64,000 bases of DNA from Nemopilema nomurai (lineage: Eukaryota > Cnidaria > Scyphozoa > Rhizostomeae > Rhizostomatidae), in contig ML133403.1 of the NCBI GenBank assembly GCA_003864495.1, positions 628,714 to 692,713 on the forward strand, given 5' to 3'. The first letter of the stretch is position 1. Every line of letters starts with the position of its first letter. This document shows, piece by piece, positions 36,551-50,189 of this stretch. Made by a program: the position numbers and the translations under genes. The notes beneath the pieces are model-generated. The model had not been told where the DNA came from, searched no databases, and was given only the letters and a program-made list of their open reading frames with translations.

Positions 36551-39489
36551 TGGAAAAGAGGCTAGGACGAAAACGAGGCTAGGTCTTTCAGCATCTAAAC
36601 GAGGCTAGCATGGTAACGAGGCTAGGGCTTTTAGCACCAAAACGAGGCTAGCACGAAAACGAGGCTAGCACGAAAACGAGGCTAGCATGGAAACGAGGCT
36701 AGGACGAAAAATAGGCTAGGGCTTCTAGAACCAAAACGAGACTAGTATAAAAACGAGGCTAAGATGAAAACGAGTCTATGACATAAACGAGGCTAGAACT
36801 TTTAGCACTTTAATGAGCCTAGCATAGAAAAGAGGCTAGGACGAAAACGAGGCTAGGGCTTTATTACCAAAACGTGGCTTGCTTGGAAACGAGGCTAGTA
36901 CGTAAGAGCCTAGGGCTTTTAGCACCAAAACGAGGCTAGGACGAAAACGAGGCTAGCATGGAAACGAGGCTAGGACGAAAAAATGGCTAGGGCTTTTAGA
37001 ACTAAAACGAGACTAGCATGAAAACGAGGCTACGATGAAAAAAAGGCTATGACATAAACGAGGCTAGCATGGAAGCAAGGCTACGAAAAAAACGAGGCTA
37101 AGGCTTTTAGCACAAAAACGAGGCTTCCGTGGAAACGAGGCTAGGACGAAAACGAGGCTAGGGCTTTTAGCACCTAAACGAGGCTAGCTGGGAAACAAAG
37201 CTAGGAGGAGAACAAGGCTAGGGCTTTAATACCAAAACGAGGCTTGCTTGGAAACGAGGCTAGGACGTAAGAACCTAGGGCTTTTAGCAACAAAACGAGG
37301 TTAGCATGGAAACGAGGCTAAGGCTTTAAGCACCAAAACGAGGCTAGCACGGAGACGATGCTACGATGAAAACGAGGCTATTACATAAACGAGGCTAGAG
37401 CTTTTAACACCTTAACGAGGCTAGCAATGAAACGAGGCTAGGACGAAAACGAGACTAGCGTGGAAACGAGGCTAGGACAAAAAGAGGCTAGGGCTTTTAG
37501 AACCAAAACAAGACTAGTATGAAAACGAGGCTACGATGAAAACGAGGCTATGACATAAACGAGGCTAGAACTTTTAGCACCTTAACGAGGCTAGCATGGA
37601 AAAGAGGCTAGGACGAAAACGAGGCTAGGTCTTTCAGCATCTAAACGAGGCTAGCTTGGTAACGAGGCTAGGGCTTTTAGCACCAAAACGAGACTAGTAT
37701 GAAAACGAGGCTAAGATGAAAACGAGGCTATGACATAAACGAGGCTAGAACTTTTAGCACTTTAATGAGCCTAGCATGGAAAAGAGGCTAGGACGAAAAC
37801 GAGGCTAAGGCTTTATTACCAAAACGTGGCTTGCTTGGAAACGAGGCTAGTACGTAAGAGCCTAGGGCTTTTAGCACCAAAACGAGGCTAGGACGAAAAC
37901 GAGGCTAGCATGGAAACGAGGCTACGATGAAAAAAAGGCTATGACATAAACGAGGCTAGAACTTTTAGCACAAAAACAAGGCTAGCATGGAAGCAAGGCT
38001 ACGAAAAAAACGAGGCTAAGGCTTTTAGCACAAAAACGAGGCTTCCGTGGAAACGAGGCTAGGACGAAAACGAGGCTAAGGCTTTTAGCACCTAAACGAG
38101 GCTAGCTGGGAAACAAAGCTAGGAGGAGAACAAGGCTAGGGCTTTAATACCAAAACGAGGCTTGCTTGGAAACGAGGCTAGGACGTAAGAACCTAGGGCT
38201 TTTAGCAACAAAACGAGGTTAGCATGGAAACAAGGCTAAGGCTTTTAGCACCAAAACGAGGCTAGCACGGAGACGATGCTACGATGAAAGCGAGGCTATT
38301 ACATAAACTAGGGTAGAGCTTTTAGCACCTTAACAAGTGTAGCATCTAAAAGAGGCTAGGATGAAAACGAGGCTAGGGCTTTCACCATCTAAAAGAGGCT
38401 AGCATGGAAACGAGGCTAGGGCTTTTAGAACCAAAACGAGGCTTCCGTAGAAACGAGGCTAGCATGGAAGAGGCTAGGAGGACAACGAGGCTATGATATA
38501 ATCGAGGCTAGAACTTTTAGCACCTTAACGAGGCTAGCATAGAAACGAGGCTAGGACAAAAACGAGGCTAGGGCTTTAATACCAAAACATGGCTTGCTTT
38601 GAAACGAGGCTAGGAGGAAGACAAAGCAAGAGCTTTTAGCACCTAAACAAGGCTAGCATGGAAACGAGGCTAAGGCTTTTAGCACCAAAACGAGGCTAGC
38701 ACGGAGACGATGCTACGATGAAAACGAGGCTATTACATAAACGAGGCTAGAGCTTTTAACACCTTAACAAGGCTAGCATGGAAACGAGGCTAGGACGAAA
38801 ACGAGGCTAGCGTGGAAACGAGGCTAGGACGAAAAAGAGGCTAGGGCTTTTAGAACCAAAACGAGACTAGTATGAAAACGAAGGAGAGATAAGAATAAAC
38901 GAGGCTAGAACTTTTAGCACCTTAACGAGGCTAGCATGGAAAAGAGGCTAGGACGAAAACGAGGCTAGGTCTTTCAGCATCTAAACGAGGCTAGCATGGT
39001 AACGAGGCTAGGTCTTTCAGCATCTAAACGAGGCTAGCATGGGAACGAGGCTAGGACGAAAACGAGGCTAGTATTGGAAACGAGGCTAGGACGAAAAAGA
39101 GGCTAGGGCTTTTAGAATCAAAACGAGACTAGTATGAAACGAGGCTACGATGAAAACGAGGCTATGACATAAAGAGGCTAGAACTTTTAGCACCTTAACG
39201 AGGCTAGCATGGAAAAGAGGCTAGGACGAAAACGAGGCTAGGGCTTTAAAACCAAAACGTGGCTTGCTTGGAAACGAGGCTAGGACGTAAGGGCCCAGGG
39301 TTTTTAGCACCAAAACGAGGCTAGGACAAAAACGAGGCTAGCATGGAAACGAGGCTAGGACAAAAAAAGGCTAGGGCTTTAGCAACAAAACGAGACTTCC
39401 ATGGAATCGAGGCTGGGACGAAAAAATGGCTAGGGCTTTTAGAACCAAACGAGACTAGCATGAAAACGAGGCTACGATAAAAACGAAGC
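36551..39489 (+). repeat. Copy of the 29.1-32.0 kb block inserted between E copies
   Basis: The variant GGCTTCTAGAACC at 36719 matches 29301 (offset 7418) and AACAAGTGTAGCATC at 38333 matches 31067 (offset 7266). The drop in offset reflects modules missing here, notably after 37680 and 37920. At 38881-38899 the sequence AAGGAGAGATAAGAATAAAC replaces about two normal modules and is the least module-like spot in the right arm. Confidence 0.82.
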
Positions 39490-42400
39490 TATGACATAAA
39501 CGAGGCTAGAACTTTTAGCACTTTAATGAGCCTAGCATGGAAAAGAGGCTAGGACGAAAACGAGGCTAAGGCTTTATTACCAAAACGTGGCTTGCTTGGA
39601 AACGAGGCTAGTACGTAAGAGCCTAGGGCTTTTAGCACCAAAACGAGGCTAGGACGAAAACGAGGCTAGCATGGAAACGAGGCTAGGACGAAAAAATGGC
39701 TAGAGCTTTTAGAACTAAAACGAGACTAGCATGAAAACGAGGCTACGATGAAAAAAGGCGACATAAACGAGGCTAGAACTTTTAGCACAAAAACAAGGCT
39801 AGCATGGAAGCAAGGCTACGAAAAAAACGAGGCTAAGGCTTTTAGCACAAAAACGAGGCTTCCGTGGAAACGAGGCTAGGACGAAAACGAGGCTAAGGCT
39901 TTTAGCACCTAAACGAGGCTAGCTGGGAAACAAAGCTAGGAGGAGAACAAGGCTAGGGCTTTAATACCAAAACGAGGCTTGCTTGGAAACGAGGCTAGGA
40001 CGTAAGAACCTAGGGCTTTTAGCAACAAAACGAGGTTAGCATGGAAACAAGGCTAAGGCTTTTAGCACCAAAACGAGGCTAGCACGGAGACGATGCTACG
40101 ATGAAAGCGAGGCTATTACATAAACTAGGGTAGAGCTTTTAGCACCTTAACAAGTGTAGCATCTAAAAGAGGCTAGGATGAAAACGAGGCTAGGGCTTTC
40201 ACCATCTAAAAGAGGCTAGCATGGAAACGAGGCTAGGGCTTTTAGAACCAAAACGAGGCTTCCGTAGAAACGAGGCTAGCATGGAAACGAGGCTAGGAGG
40301 ACAACGAGGCTATGATATAATCGAGGCTAGAACTTTTAGCACCTTAACGAGGCTAGCATAGAAACGAGGCTAGGACAAAAACGAGGCTAGGGCTTTAATA
40401 CCAAAACATGGCTTGCTTTGAAACGAGGCTAGGAGGAAGACAAAGCAAGAGCTTTTAGCACCTAAACAAGGCTAGCATGGAAACGAGGCTAAGGCTTTTA
40501 GCACCAAAACGAGGCTAGCACGGAGACGATGCTACGATGAAAACGAGGCTATTACATAAACGAGGCTAGAGCTTTTAACACCTTAACAAGGCTAGCATGG
40601 AAACGAGGCTAGGACGAAAACGAGGCTAGCGTGGAAACGAGGCTAGGACGAAAAAGAGGCTAGGGCTTTTAGAACCAAAACGAGACTAGTATGAAAACGA
40701 GGCTACGATGAAAACGAGGCTATGACATAAACGAGGCTAGAACTTTTAGCACCTTAACGAGGCTAGCATGGAAAAGAGGCTAGGACGAAAACGAGGCTAG
40801 GTCTTTCAGCATCTAAACGAGGCTAGCATGGTAACGAGGCTAGGTCTTTCAGCATCTAAACGAGGCTAGCATGGGAACGAGGCTAGGACGAAAACGAGGC
40901 TAGTATTGGAAACGAGGCTAGGACGAAAAAGAGGCTAGGGCTTTTAGAATCAAAACGAGACTAGTATGAAAACGAGGCTACGATGAAAACGAGGCTATGA
41001 CATAAACGAGGCTAGAACTTTTAGCACCTTAACGAGGCTAGCATGGAAAAGAGGCTAGGACGAAAACGAGGCTAGGGCTTTAAAACCAAAACGTGGCTTG
41101 CTTGGAAACGAGGCTAGGACGTAAGGGCCCAGGGTTTTTAGCACCAAAACGAGGCTAGGACAAAAACGAGGCTAGCATGGAAACGAGGCTAGGACAAAAA
41201 AAGGCTAGGGCTTTAGCACCAAAACGAGACTTCCATGGAATCGAGGCTGGGACGAAAAAATGGCTAGGGCTTTTAGAACCAAAACGAGACTAGCATGAAA
41301 ACGAGGCTACGATAAAAACGAAGCTATGACATAAACGAGGCTAGGGCTCTCAGCATCTAAACGAGGCTAGCATGGAAACGAGGCTAGGGCTTTAAGAACC
41401 AAAACGAGGCTTCCGTAGAAACGAGGCTAGCATGGAAACGAGGCTAGGAGGACAACGAGACTATGACATAAACGAGGCTAGAACTTTAGCACCTTAACGA
41501 GGCTAGCATAGAAACGAGGCTAGGACAAAAACGAGGCTAAGGCTTTAATACCAAAACATGGCTTGCTTGGAAACGAGGCTAGGAGGAAGACAAAGCAAGA
41601 GGTTTTAGCACCTAAACAAGGCTAGCATGGAAACGAGGCTAAGGCTTTAGCACCAAAACGAGGCTAGCACGGAGACGATGCTACGATGAAAACGAGTCTA
41701 TTACATAAACGAGGCTAGAGCTTTTAACACCTTAACGAGGCTAGCATGGGAACGAGGCTAGGACGAAAACGAGGCTAGCGTGGAAACGAGGCTAGGACGA
41801 AAAAGAGGCTAGGGCTTTTAGAACCAAAACGAGACTAGTATGAAAACGAGGTTACGATGAAAACGAGGCTATGACATAAACGAGGCTAGAATTTTTAGCA
41901 CTTTAATGAGCCTAGCATGGAAAAGAGGCTATGATGAAAACGAGGCTATGACATAAACGAGGCTAGAACTTTTAGCACTTTAATGAGCCTAGCATGGAAA
42001 AAAGGCTAGGACGAAAACGAGGCTAGGGCTTTATTACCAAAACGTTGCTTGCTTGGAAACGAGGCTAGTACGTAAGAGCCTAGGGTTTTTAGCACCAAAA
42101 CGAGGCTAGGACGAAAACGAGGCTAGCATGGAAACGAGGCTAGGACGAAAAAATGGCTAGGGCTTTAGAACTAAAACGAGACTAGCATGAAAACGAGGCT
42201 ACGATGAAAAAAAGGCTATGATATAAACGAGGCTAGAACTTTTAGCACAAAAACACGGCTAGCATGGAAGCAAGGCTACGAAAAAAACGAGGCTAAGGCT
42301 TTTAGCACAAAAACGAGGCTTCCGTGGAAACGAGGCTAGGACGAAAACGAGGCTAGGGCTTTTAGCACCTAAACGAGGCTAGCTGGGAAACAAAGCTAGG

Positions 42401-45400
42401 AGGAGAACAAGGCTAGGGCTTTAATACCAAAACGAGGCTTGCTTGGAAACGAGGCTAGGACGTAAGAACCTAGGGCTTTTAGCAACAAAACGAGGTTAGC
42501 ATGGAAACGAGGCTAGGACGAAAACGAGGCTAGGTCTTTCAGCATCTAAACGAGGCTAGCATGGAAACGAGGCTAGGCTTTTAGACCCAAAACGAGGCTA
42601 GCACGAAAACGAGGCTAGCATGGAAACGAGGCTAGGAAGAAACGAGGCTAGCATGGAAACGAGGCTTGGACGAAAACAAGGCTAGCATGGAAACGAGGCT
42701 AGGACGAAAAGAGGCTAGGGCTTTAAGAACCAAAACGAGACTAGTATGAAAACGAGGCTACGATGAAAACGAGGCTATGACATAAACGAGGCTAGAACTT
42801 TTAGCACCTTAACGAGGCTAGCATGGAAAAGAGGCTAGGACGAAAACGAGGCTAGGACGAAAACGAGGCTAGGGCTTTAATACCAAAACTTGGCTTGCTT
42901 GGAAACGAGGCTAGGACGTAAGAGCCTAGGGCTTTTAGCACCAAAACGAGGCTAGGACAAAAACGAGGCTAGCATGGAAACGAGGCGAGGACAAAAAAGA
43001 GGCTAGGGCTTTAGCACCAAAACGAGGCTTCAATGGAATCGAGGCTAGCATGGAAACGGGGCTAGGAGGAAAACGAGGCTAGCATGGAAACGAGGCTTGG
43101 ACGAAAACAAGGCTAGCATGGAAACGAAGCTAGGACGAAGAAGAGGCTAGGGCTTTTAGAACCAAAACGAGGTTAGCATGGAAACGAGGCTAAGGCTTTT
43201 AGCACCAAAACGAGGCTAGCACGGAGACGATGCTACGATGAAAACGAGGCTATTACATAAACGAGGGTAGAGCTTTTAGCACCTTAACGAGGCTAGCATG
43301 GAAAAGAGGCTAGGACGAAAACGAGGCTAGGTCTTTCAGCATCTAAACGAGGCTAGCATGGAAACGAGGCTAGGGCTTTTAGCACCAAAACGAGGCTAGC
43401 ATGGAAACGAGGCTTGGACGAAAACAAGGCTAGCATGGAAACGAGGCTAGAAAAAAAAGAGGCTAGGGCTTTAAGCACAAAAAAGAGGCTTCCGTAGAAA
43501 CGAGGCTAGCATGGAAACGAGGCTAGGAGGTAAACGAGGCTAGCATGGAAACGAGGCTTGGACGAAAACAAGGCTAGCATGGAAACGAGGCTAGGACGAA
43601 AAAAGAGGCTAGGGCTTTGAGAACCAAAACGAGGTTAGCATGAAACGAGGCTAAGGCTTTTAGCACCAAAAACGAGGCTAGCACGGAGACGATGCTACGT
43701 TGAAAAACGAGGCTATTACATAAACGAGGGTAGTGCTTTTAGCACCTTAACGAGGCTAGCATGGAAAGAGGCTAGGACGAAAACGAGGCTAGGTCTTTCA
43801 GCATCTAACGAGGCTAGCATGAGAACGAGGCTAGGGCTTTTAGACCCAAAACGAAAGCTAGCACGAAAACGAGGCTAGCATTGGAAACGAGGCTAAGAAG
43901 AAAAAGAGGCTAGGGCTTTTAGAACCAAACGAGGCTTCCGTAGAAACGAGGCTAGCATGGAAACGAGGCTAGGAGGACAACGAGGCTATGACATAAATGA
44001 GATTAGAACTTTTAGCACCTTAACGAGGCTAGCATAGAAGCGAGGCTAGGACAAAAACGAGGCTAGGGCTTTAATTTGCTTGCTTGGAAACGAGGCTAGG
44101 AGGAAGACAAAGCAAGAGCTTTTAGAATCTTAACAAGGCTAGCATGGAAACGAGGCTAAGGCTTTTAGCACCAAAACGAGGCTAGCACGGAGACGATGCT
44201 ACGATGAAAACGAGGCTATTACATAAACGAGTCTAGAGCTTTTAACACCTTTACGAGGCTAGCATGGAAACGAGGCTAGGACGAAAACGAGGCTAGCGTG
44301 GAAACGAGGCTAGGACGAAAAGAGGCTAGGGCTTTTAGAACCAAAACGAGACTAGTATGAAAACGAGGCTACGATGAAAACGAGGCTATGACATAACGAG
44401 GCTAGAGCTTTTAGCACCTTAACGAGGCTAGCATGGAAAAGAGGCTAGGACGAAAACGAGGCTAGGTCTTTCAGCATCTAAACGAGGCTAGCATGGTAAC
44501 GAGGCTAGGGCTTTTAGCACCAAAACGAGGCTAGCACGAAAACGAGGCTAGCACGAAAACGAGGCTAGCATGGAAACGAGGCTAGGACGAAAAAGAGGCT
44601 AGGGCTTTTAGAACCAAAACGAGACTAGTATGAAAACGAGGCTAGGATGAAAACGAGGCTATGACATAAACGAGGCTAGAACTTTTAGCACTTTAATGAG
44701 CCTAGCATGGAAAAGAGGCTAGGACGAAAACGAGGCTAGGTCTTTCAGCATCTAAACGAGGCTAGCATGGTAACGAGGCTAGGACTAAAACGAGGCTAGC
44801 TTGGAAACGAGGCTAGGACGAAAAAGAGGCTAGGGCTTTTAGAACCAAAACGAGACTAGTATGAAAACGAGGCTACGATGAAAACAAGGCTATGACATAA
44901 ACGAGGCTAGAACTTTTAGCACCTTAACGAGGCTAGCATGGAAAAGAGGCTAGGACGAAAACGAGGCTAGGGCTTTAAAACCAAAACGTGGCTTGCTTGG
45001 AAACGAGGCTAGGACGTAAGGGCCCAGGGTTTTTAGCACCAAAACGAGGCTAGGACAAAAACGAGGCTAGCATGGAAACGAGGCTAGGACAAAAAAAGGC
45101 TAGGGCTTTAGCATCAAAACGAGGCTTCCATGGAATCGAGGCTGGGACGAAAAAATGGCTAGGGCTTTTAGAACCAAAACGAGACTAGCATGAAAACGAG
45201 GCTACGATGAAAACGAAGCTATGACATAAACGAGGCTAGGGCTTTTAGCACCAAAACGAGGCTAGCATGGAAACGAGGCTTGGACGAAAACAAGGCTAGC
45301 ATGGAAACGAGGCTAGAAAAAAAAGAGGCTAGGGCTTTAAGCACAAAAAAGAGGCTTCCGTAGAAACGAGGCTAGCATGGAAACGAGGCTAGAGGTAAAC

Positions 45401-45610
45401 GAGGCTATCATGGAAACGACGCTTGGACGAAAACAAGGATGGAAACGAGGCTAGACGAAAAAGAGGCTAGGGCTTTGAGAACCAAAACGAGGTTAGCATG
45501 GAAACGAGGCTAAGGCTTTAGCACCAAAACGAGGCTAGCACGGAGACGATGCTACGTTGAAAACGAGGCTATTACATAAACGAGGGTAGTGCTTTTAGCA
45601 CCTTAACGAG
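39490..45610 (+). repeat. Higher-order repeat E, copy 2
   Basis: This is a second copy of about 30400-36550. It follows copy 1 module for module but has many more single-base gaps and additions, especially 42570-42720 and 43600-45700 (for example GGCTAGGCTTTTAG, GCTAGACGAAAAAG, AACGAAAGCTAGC), plus an 11-bp loss at 44074 (TTTAATTTGCTTGC). These may be real or consensus errors of the assembly. Confidence 0.85.
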
Positions 45611-46950
45611 GCTAGCATGGAAACGAGGCTAGGACGAAAACGAGACTAGCGTGGAAACGAGGCTAGGACGAAAAGAGGCTAGGCTTTTAGAACCAAAACG
45701 AGACTAGTATGAAAACGAGGCTACGATGAAAACGAGGCTATGACATAAACGAGGCTAGAACTTTTAGCACCTTAACGAGGCTAGCATGGAAAAGAGGCTA
45801 GGACGAAAACGAGGCTAGGTCTTTCAGCATCTAAACGAGGCTAGCATTGTAACGAGGCTAGGGCTTTTAGCACCAAAACGAGGCTAGCACGAAAACGAGG
45901 CTACGAAACACGAGGCTAGCATGGAAACGAGGCTAGGACGAAAAATAGGCTAGGGCTTCTAGAACCAAAACGAGACTAGTATGAAAACGAGGCTAAGATG
46001 AAAACGAGGCTATGACATAAACGAGGCTAGAACTTTTAGCACTTTAATGAGCCTAGCATAGAAAAGAGGCTAGGACGAAAACGAGGCTAGGGCTTTATTA
46101 CCAAAACGTGGCTTGCTTGGAAACGAGGCTAGTACGTAAGAGCCTAGGGCTTTTAGCACCAAAACGAGGCTAGGACGAAAACGAGGCTAGCATGGAAACG
46201 AGGCTAGGACGAAAAAATGGCTAGGGCTTTTAGAACTAAAACGAGGCTAGCACGGAGACGATGCTACGTTGAAAACGAGGCTATTACATAAACGAGGGTA
46301 GTGCTTTTAGCACCTTAACGAGGCTAGCATGGAAAACAGGCTAGGACGAAAATGAGGCTAGGTCTTTCAGCATCTAAACGAGGCTAGCATGGGAACGAGG
46401 CTAGGACTAAAACGAGGCTAGCTTGGAAACGAGGCTAGGACGAAAAAGAGGCTAGGGCTTTTAGAACCAAAACGAGACTAGTATGAAAACGAGGCTACGA
46501 TGAAAACGAGGCTATGACATAAACGAGGCTAGAACTTTTAGCACCTTAACGAGGCTAGCATGGAAAAGAGGCTAGGACGAAAACGAGGCTAGGGCTTTAA
46601 AACCAAAACGTGGCTTGCTTGGAAACGAGGCTAGGACGTAAGAGCCCAGGGCTTTTAGCACCAAAAAGAGGCTAGCACGAAAACGAGGCTAGCACGAAAA
46701 CGAGGCTAGCATGGAAACGAGGCTAGGACGAAAAATAGGCTAGGGCTTTTAGAACCAAAACGAGACTAGTATGAAAACGAGGCTAGGATGAAAACGAGGC
46801 TATGACATAAACGAGGCTAGAACTTTTAGCACTTTAATGAGCTAGCATGGAAAAGAGGCTAGACGAAAACGAGGCTAGGGCTTTATTACCAAAACGTTGC
46901 TTGCTTGGAACGAGGCTAGTACGTAAGAGCCTAGGGCTTTTAGCACCAAA
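45611..46950 (+). repeat. Linking array segment
   Basis: This is a mixture of modules already seen elsewhere: 45620-46240 follows the D-type order, and 46240-46670 follows the order seen near 8900-9300 and 11760-12180. Small gaps are frequent (GAGCTAGCATGG at 46840, GCTAGACG at 46859). No gene or RNA is visible. Confidence 0.75.
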
Positions 46951-48695
46951 ACGAGACTAGCATGAAAACGAGGCTACGATGAAAAAAAGGCTATGACATA
47001 AACGAGGCTAGAACTTTTAGCACAAAAACAAGGCTAGCATGGAAGCAAGGCTACGAAAAAACGAGGCTAAGGCTTTTAGCACAAAAACGAGGCTTCCGTG
47101 GAAACGAGGCTAGGACGAAAACGAGGCTAGGACGAAAACGAGGCTAGGGCTTTTAGCACCTAAACGAGGCTAGCTGGAAACAAAACTAGGAGGAGAACAA
47201 GGCTAGGGCTTTAATACCAAAACGAGGCTTGCTTGGAAACGAGCTAGGACGTAAGAACCTAGGGCTTTTAGAACAAAACGAGGTTAGCATTGAAACGAGG
47301 CTAAGGCTTTTAGCACCAAAACGAGGCTAGCACGGAGACGATGCTACGAGGAAAACGAGGCTATTACATAAACTTGCTAGAACTTTTAGCACCTTAACAA
47401 GGCTAGCATCTAAAAGAGAGTAGGATGAAAACGAGGCTAAGGCTTTCACCATCTAAACGAGGTTAGCATGGAAACGAGGCTAAGGCTTTTAGCACCAAAA
47501 CGAGGCTAGCACGAAGACGATGCTACGATGAAAACGAGGCTATTACATAAACTAGGGTAGAGCTTTTAGCACCTTAACAAGGGTAGCATCTAAAAGAGGC
47601 TAGGATGAAAACGAGGCTAGGGCTTTCACCATCTAAACGAGGTTAGCATGGAAAGGAGGCTAAGGCTTTTAGCACCAAAACGAGGCTAGCACGGAGACGA
47701 TGCTACGATGAAAACGAGGCTATTACATAAACGTGGCTAGAGCTTTTAGCACCTTAACGAGGCTAGCATGAAAAGAGGCTAGGACGAAAACGAGGCTAGG
47801 TCTTTCAGCATCTAAACGAGGCTAGCATGGAAACGAGGCTAGGCTTTTAGACCAAAACGAGGCTAGCAGGAAAACGAGGCTAGCATGGAAACGAGGCTAG
47901 GACGAAAAGAGGCTAGGCTTTTAGAACCAAAACGAGGCTTCCGTAGAAACGAGGCTAGCATGGAAACGAGCTAGGAAGAAAACGAGGCTAGCATGGAAAC
48001 GAGGCTTGGACGAAAACAAGGCTAGCATGGAAACGAGGCTAGGACGAAAAAGAGGCTAGGGCTTTAAGAACCAAAACGAGACTAGTATGAAAACGAGGCT
48101 ACGATGAAAACGAGGGACATAAACGAGGCTAGAACTTTTAGCACTTAACGAGGCTAGCATGGAAAAGAGGCTAGGACGAAAACGAGGCTAGGACGAAAAC
48201 GAGGCTAGGGCTTTAATACCAAAACTTGGCTTGCTTGGAAACGAGGCTAGGACGTAAGAGCCTAGGGCTTTTAGCACCAAAACGAGGCTAGGACAAAAAC
48301 GAGGCTAGCATGGAAACGAGGCTAGGACAAAAAAGAGGCTAGGGCTTTAGCACCAAAACGAGGCTTCAATGGAATCGAGGCTAGCATGGAAACGGGGCTA
48401 GGAGGAAAACGAGGCTAGCATGGAAACGAGGCTTGGACGAAAACAAGGCTAGCATGGAAACGAAGCTAGGACGAAGAAGAGGCTAGGGCTTTTAGAACCA
48501 AAACGAGGTTAGCATGGAAACGAGGCTAAGGCTTTTAGCACCAAAACGAGGCTAGCATGGAAAAGAGGCTAGGACGAAAACGAGGCTAGGGTTTTCAGCA
48601 TCTAAACGAAGCTAGCATGGAAATGAGGCTAGACCTTTTAGCACCAAAACGAGGCAAGGACGGAAACGAGGCTAGAAAGAAAACGAGGCTAGCAT
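46951..48695 (+). repeat. Higher-order repeat F, copy 1
   Basis: Anchors at 46951 and 47401 recur at 50190 and 50625 (offsets 3239 and 3224). The block includes ACATAAACTTGCTAG and GAGAGTAGGATG, otherwise found only in the C repeats. About 85 bp are missing near 48550 relative to the second copy, raising the offset to about 3309. It is marked at its end by GAAGCTAGCATGGAAATGAGG. Only satellite modules. Confidence 0.82.
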
Positions 48696-50189
48696 GGAAA
48701 CGAGGCTAGGACAAAAAAGAGGCTAGGGCTTTTAGCACCAAAACGAGGCAAGCACAGAAACGAGGCTAGGACGAAAACGAGGCTATTACATAAACGAGGT
48801 AGAGCTTTTAGCACCTTAACGAGGCTAGCATGGAAAAGAGGCTAGGACGAAACGAGGCTAGGTCTTTCAGCATCTAAACGAGGCTAGCATGGAAACGAGG
48901 CTAGGGCTTTTAGCACCAAAACGAGGCTAGCATGGAAACGAGGCTTGGACGAAAACAAGGCTAGCATGGAAACGAGGCTAGAAAAAAAAGAGGCTAGGGC
49001 TTTAAGCACAAAAAAGAGGCTTCCGTAGAAACGAGGCTAGCATGGAAACGAGGCTAGGAAGTAAACGAAACTAGCATGGAAACGAGGCTTGGACGAAAAC
49101 AAGGCTAGCATGGAAACGAGGCTAGGACGAAAAGAGGCTAGGGCTTTGAGAACCAAAACGAGGTTAGCATGGAAACGAGGCTAAGGCTTTTAGCACCAAA
49201 ACGAGGCTAGCACGGAGACGATGCTACGATGAAAACGAGGCTATTACATAAACGAGGGTAGTGCTTTTAGCACCTTAACGAGGCTAGCATGGAAAAGAGG
49301 CTAGGACGAAAACGAGGCTAGGTCTTTCAGCATCTAAACGAGGCTAGCATGGGAACGAGGCTAGGACGAAAACGAGGCTAGCTTGGAAACGAGGCTGGGA
49401 TGAAAAAGAGGCTAGGGCTTTTAGAACCAAAACGAGACTAGTATGAAAACGAGGCTACGATGAAAACGAGGCTATGACATAAACGAGGCTAGAACTTTTA
49501 GCACCTTAACGAGGCTAGCATGGAAAAGAGGCTAGGACGAAAACGAGGCTAGGGCTTTAAAACCAAAACGTGGCTTGCTTGGAAACGAGGCTAGGAGGAA
49601 GACAAAGCAAGAGCTTTTAGCACCTAAACAAGGCTAGCATGGAAACGAGGCTAAGGCTTTTAGCACCAAAACGAGGCTAGAACTGAGACGTTGCTACGAT
49701 GAAAACGAGGCTATTACATAAACAAGGCTAGAGCTTTTAACACCTTAACGAGGCTAGCATGGAAACGAGGCTAGGACGAAAACGAGGCTAGCGTGGAAAC
49801 GAGGCTAGGACGAAAAAGAGGCTAGGGCTTTTAGAACCAAAACGAGACTAGTATGAAACGAGGCTACGATGAAAACGAGGCTATGACATAAACGAGGCTA
49901 GAACTTTAGCACCTTAACGAGGCTAGCATGGAAAAGAGGCTAGGACGAAAACGAGGCTAGGTCTTTCAGCATCTAAACGAGGCTAGCATGGTAACGAGGC
50001 TAGAGCTTTTAGCACCAAAACGAGGCTAGCACGAAAACGAGGCTAGCACGAAAACGAGGCTAGCATGGAAACGAGGCTAGGACGAAAAAGAGCCTAGGGC
50101 TTTTAGCACCAAAACGAGGCTAGGACGAAAACGAGGCTAGCATGGAAACGAGGCTAGGACGAAAAATGGCTAGGGCTTTTAGAACTAAA
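48696..50189 (+). repeat. Linking array segment with the AGGCAAGCACAG marker
   Basis: GAGGCAAGCACAGAAACG near 48748 is found again only near 55959, so this segment and 55.9 kb onward share an origin. It also holds the GCTAGAAAAAAAAGAGG sub-unit (48977) and GAACTGAGACGTTGC (49681), the latter also seen at 7701 and 58237. No gene is visible. Confidence 0.77.
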
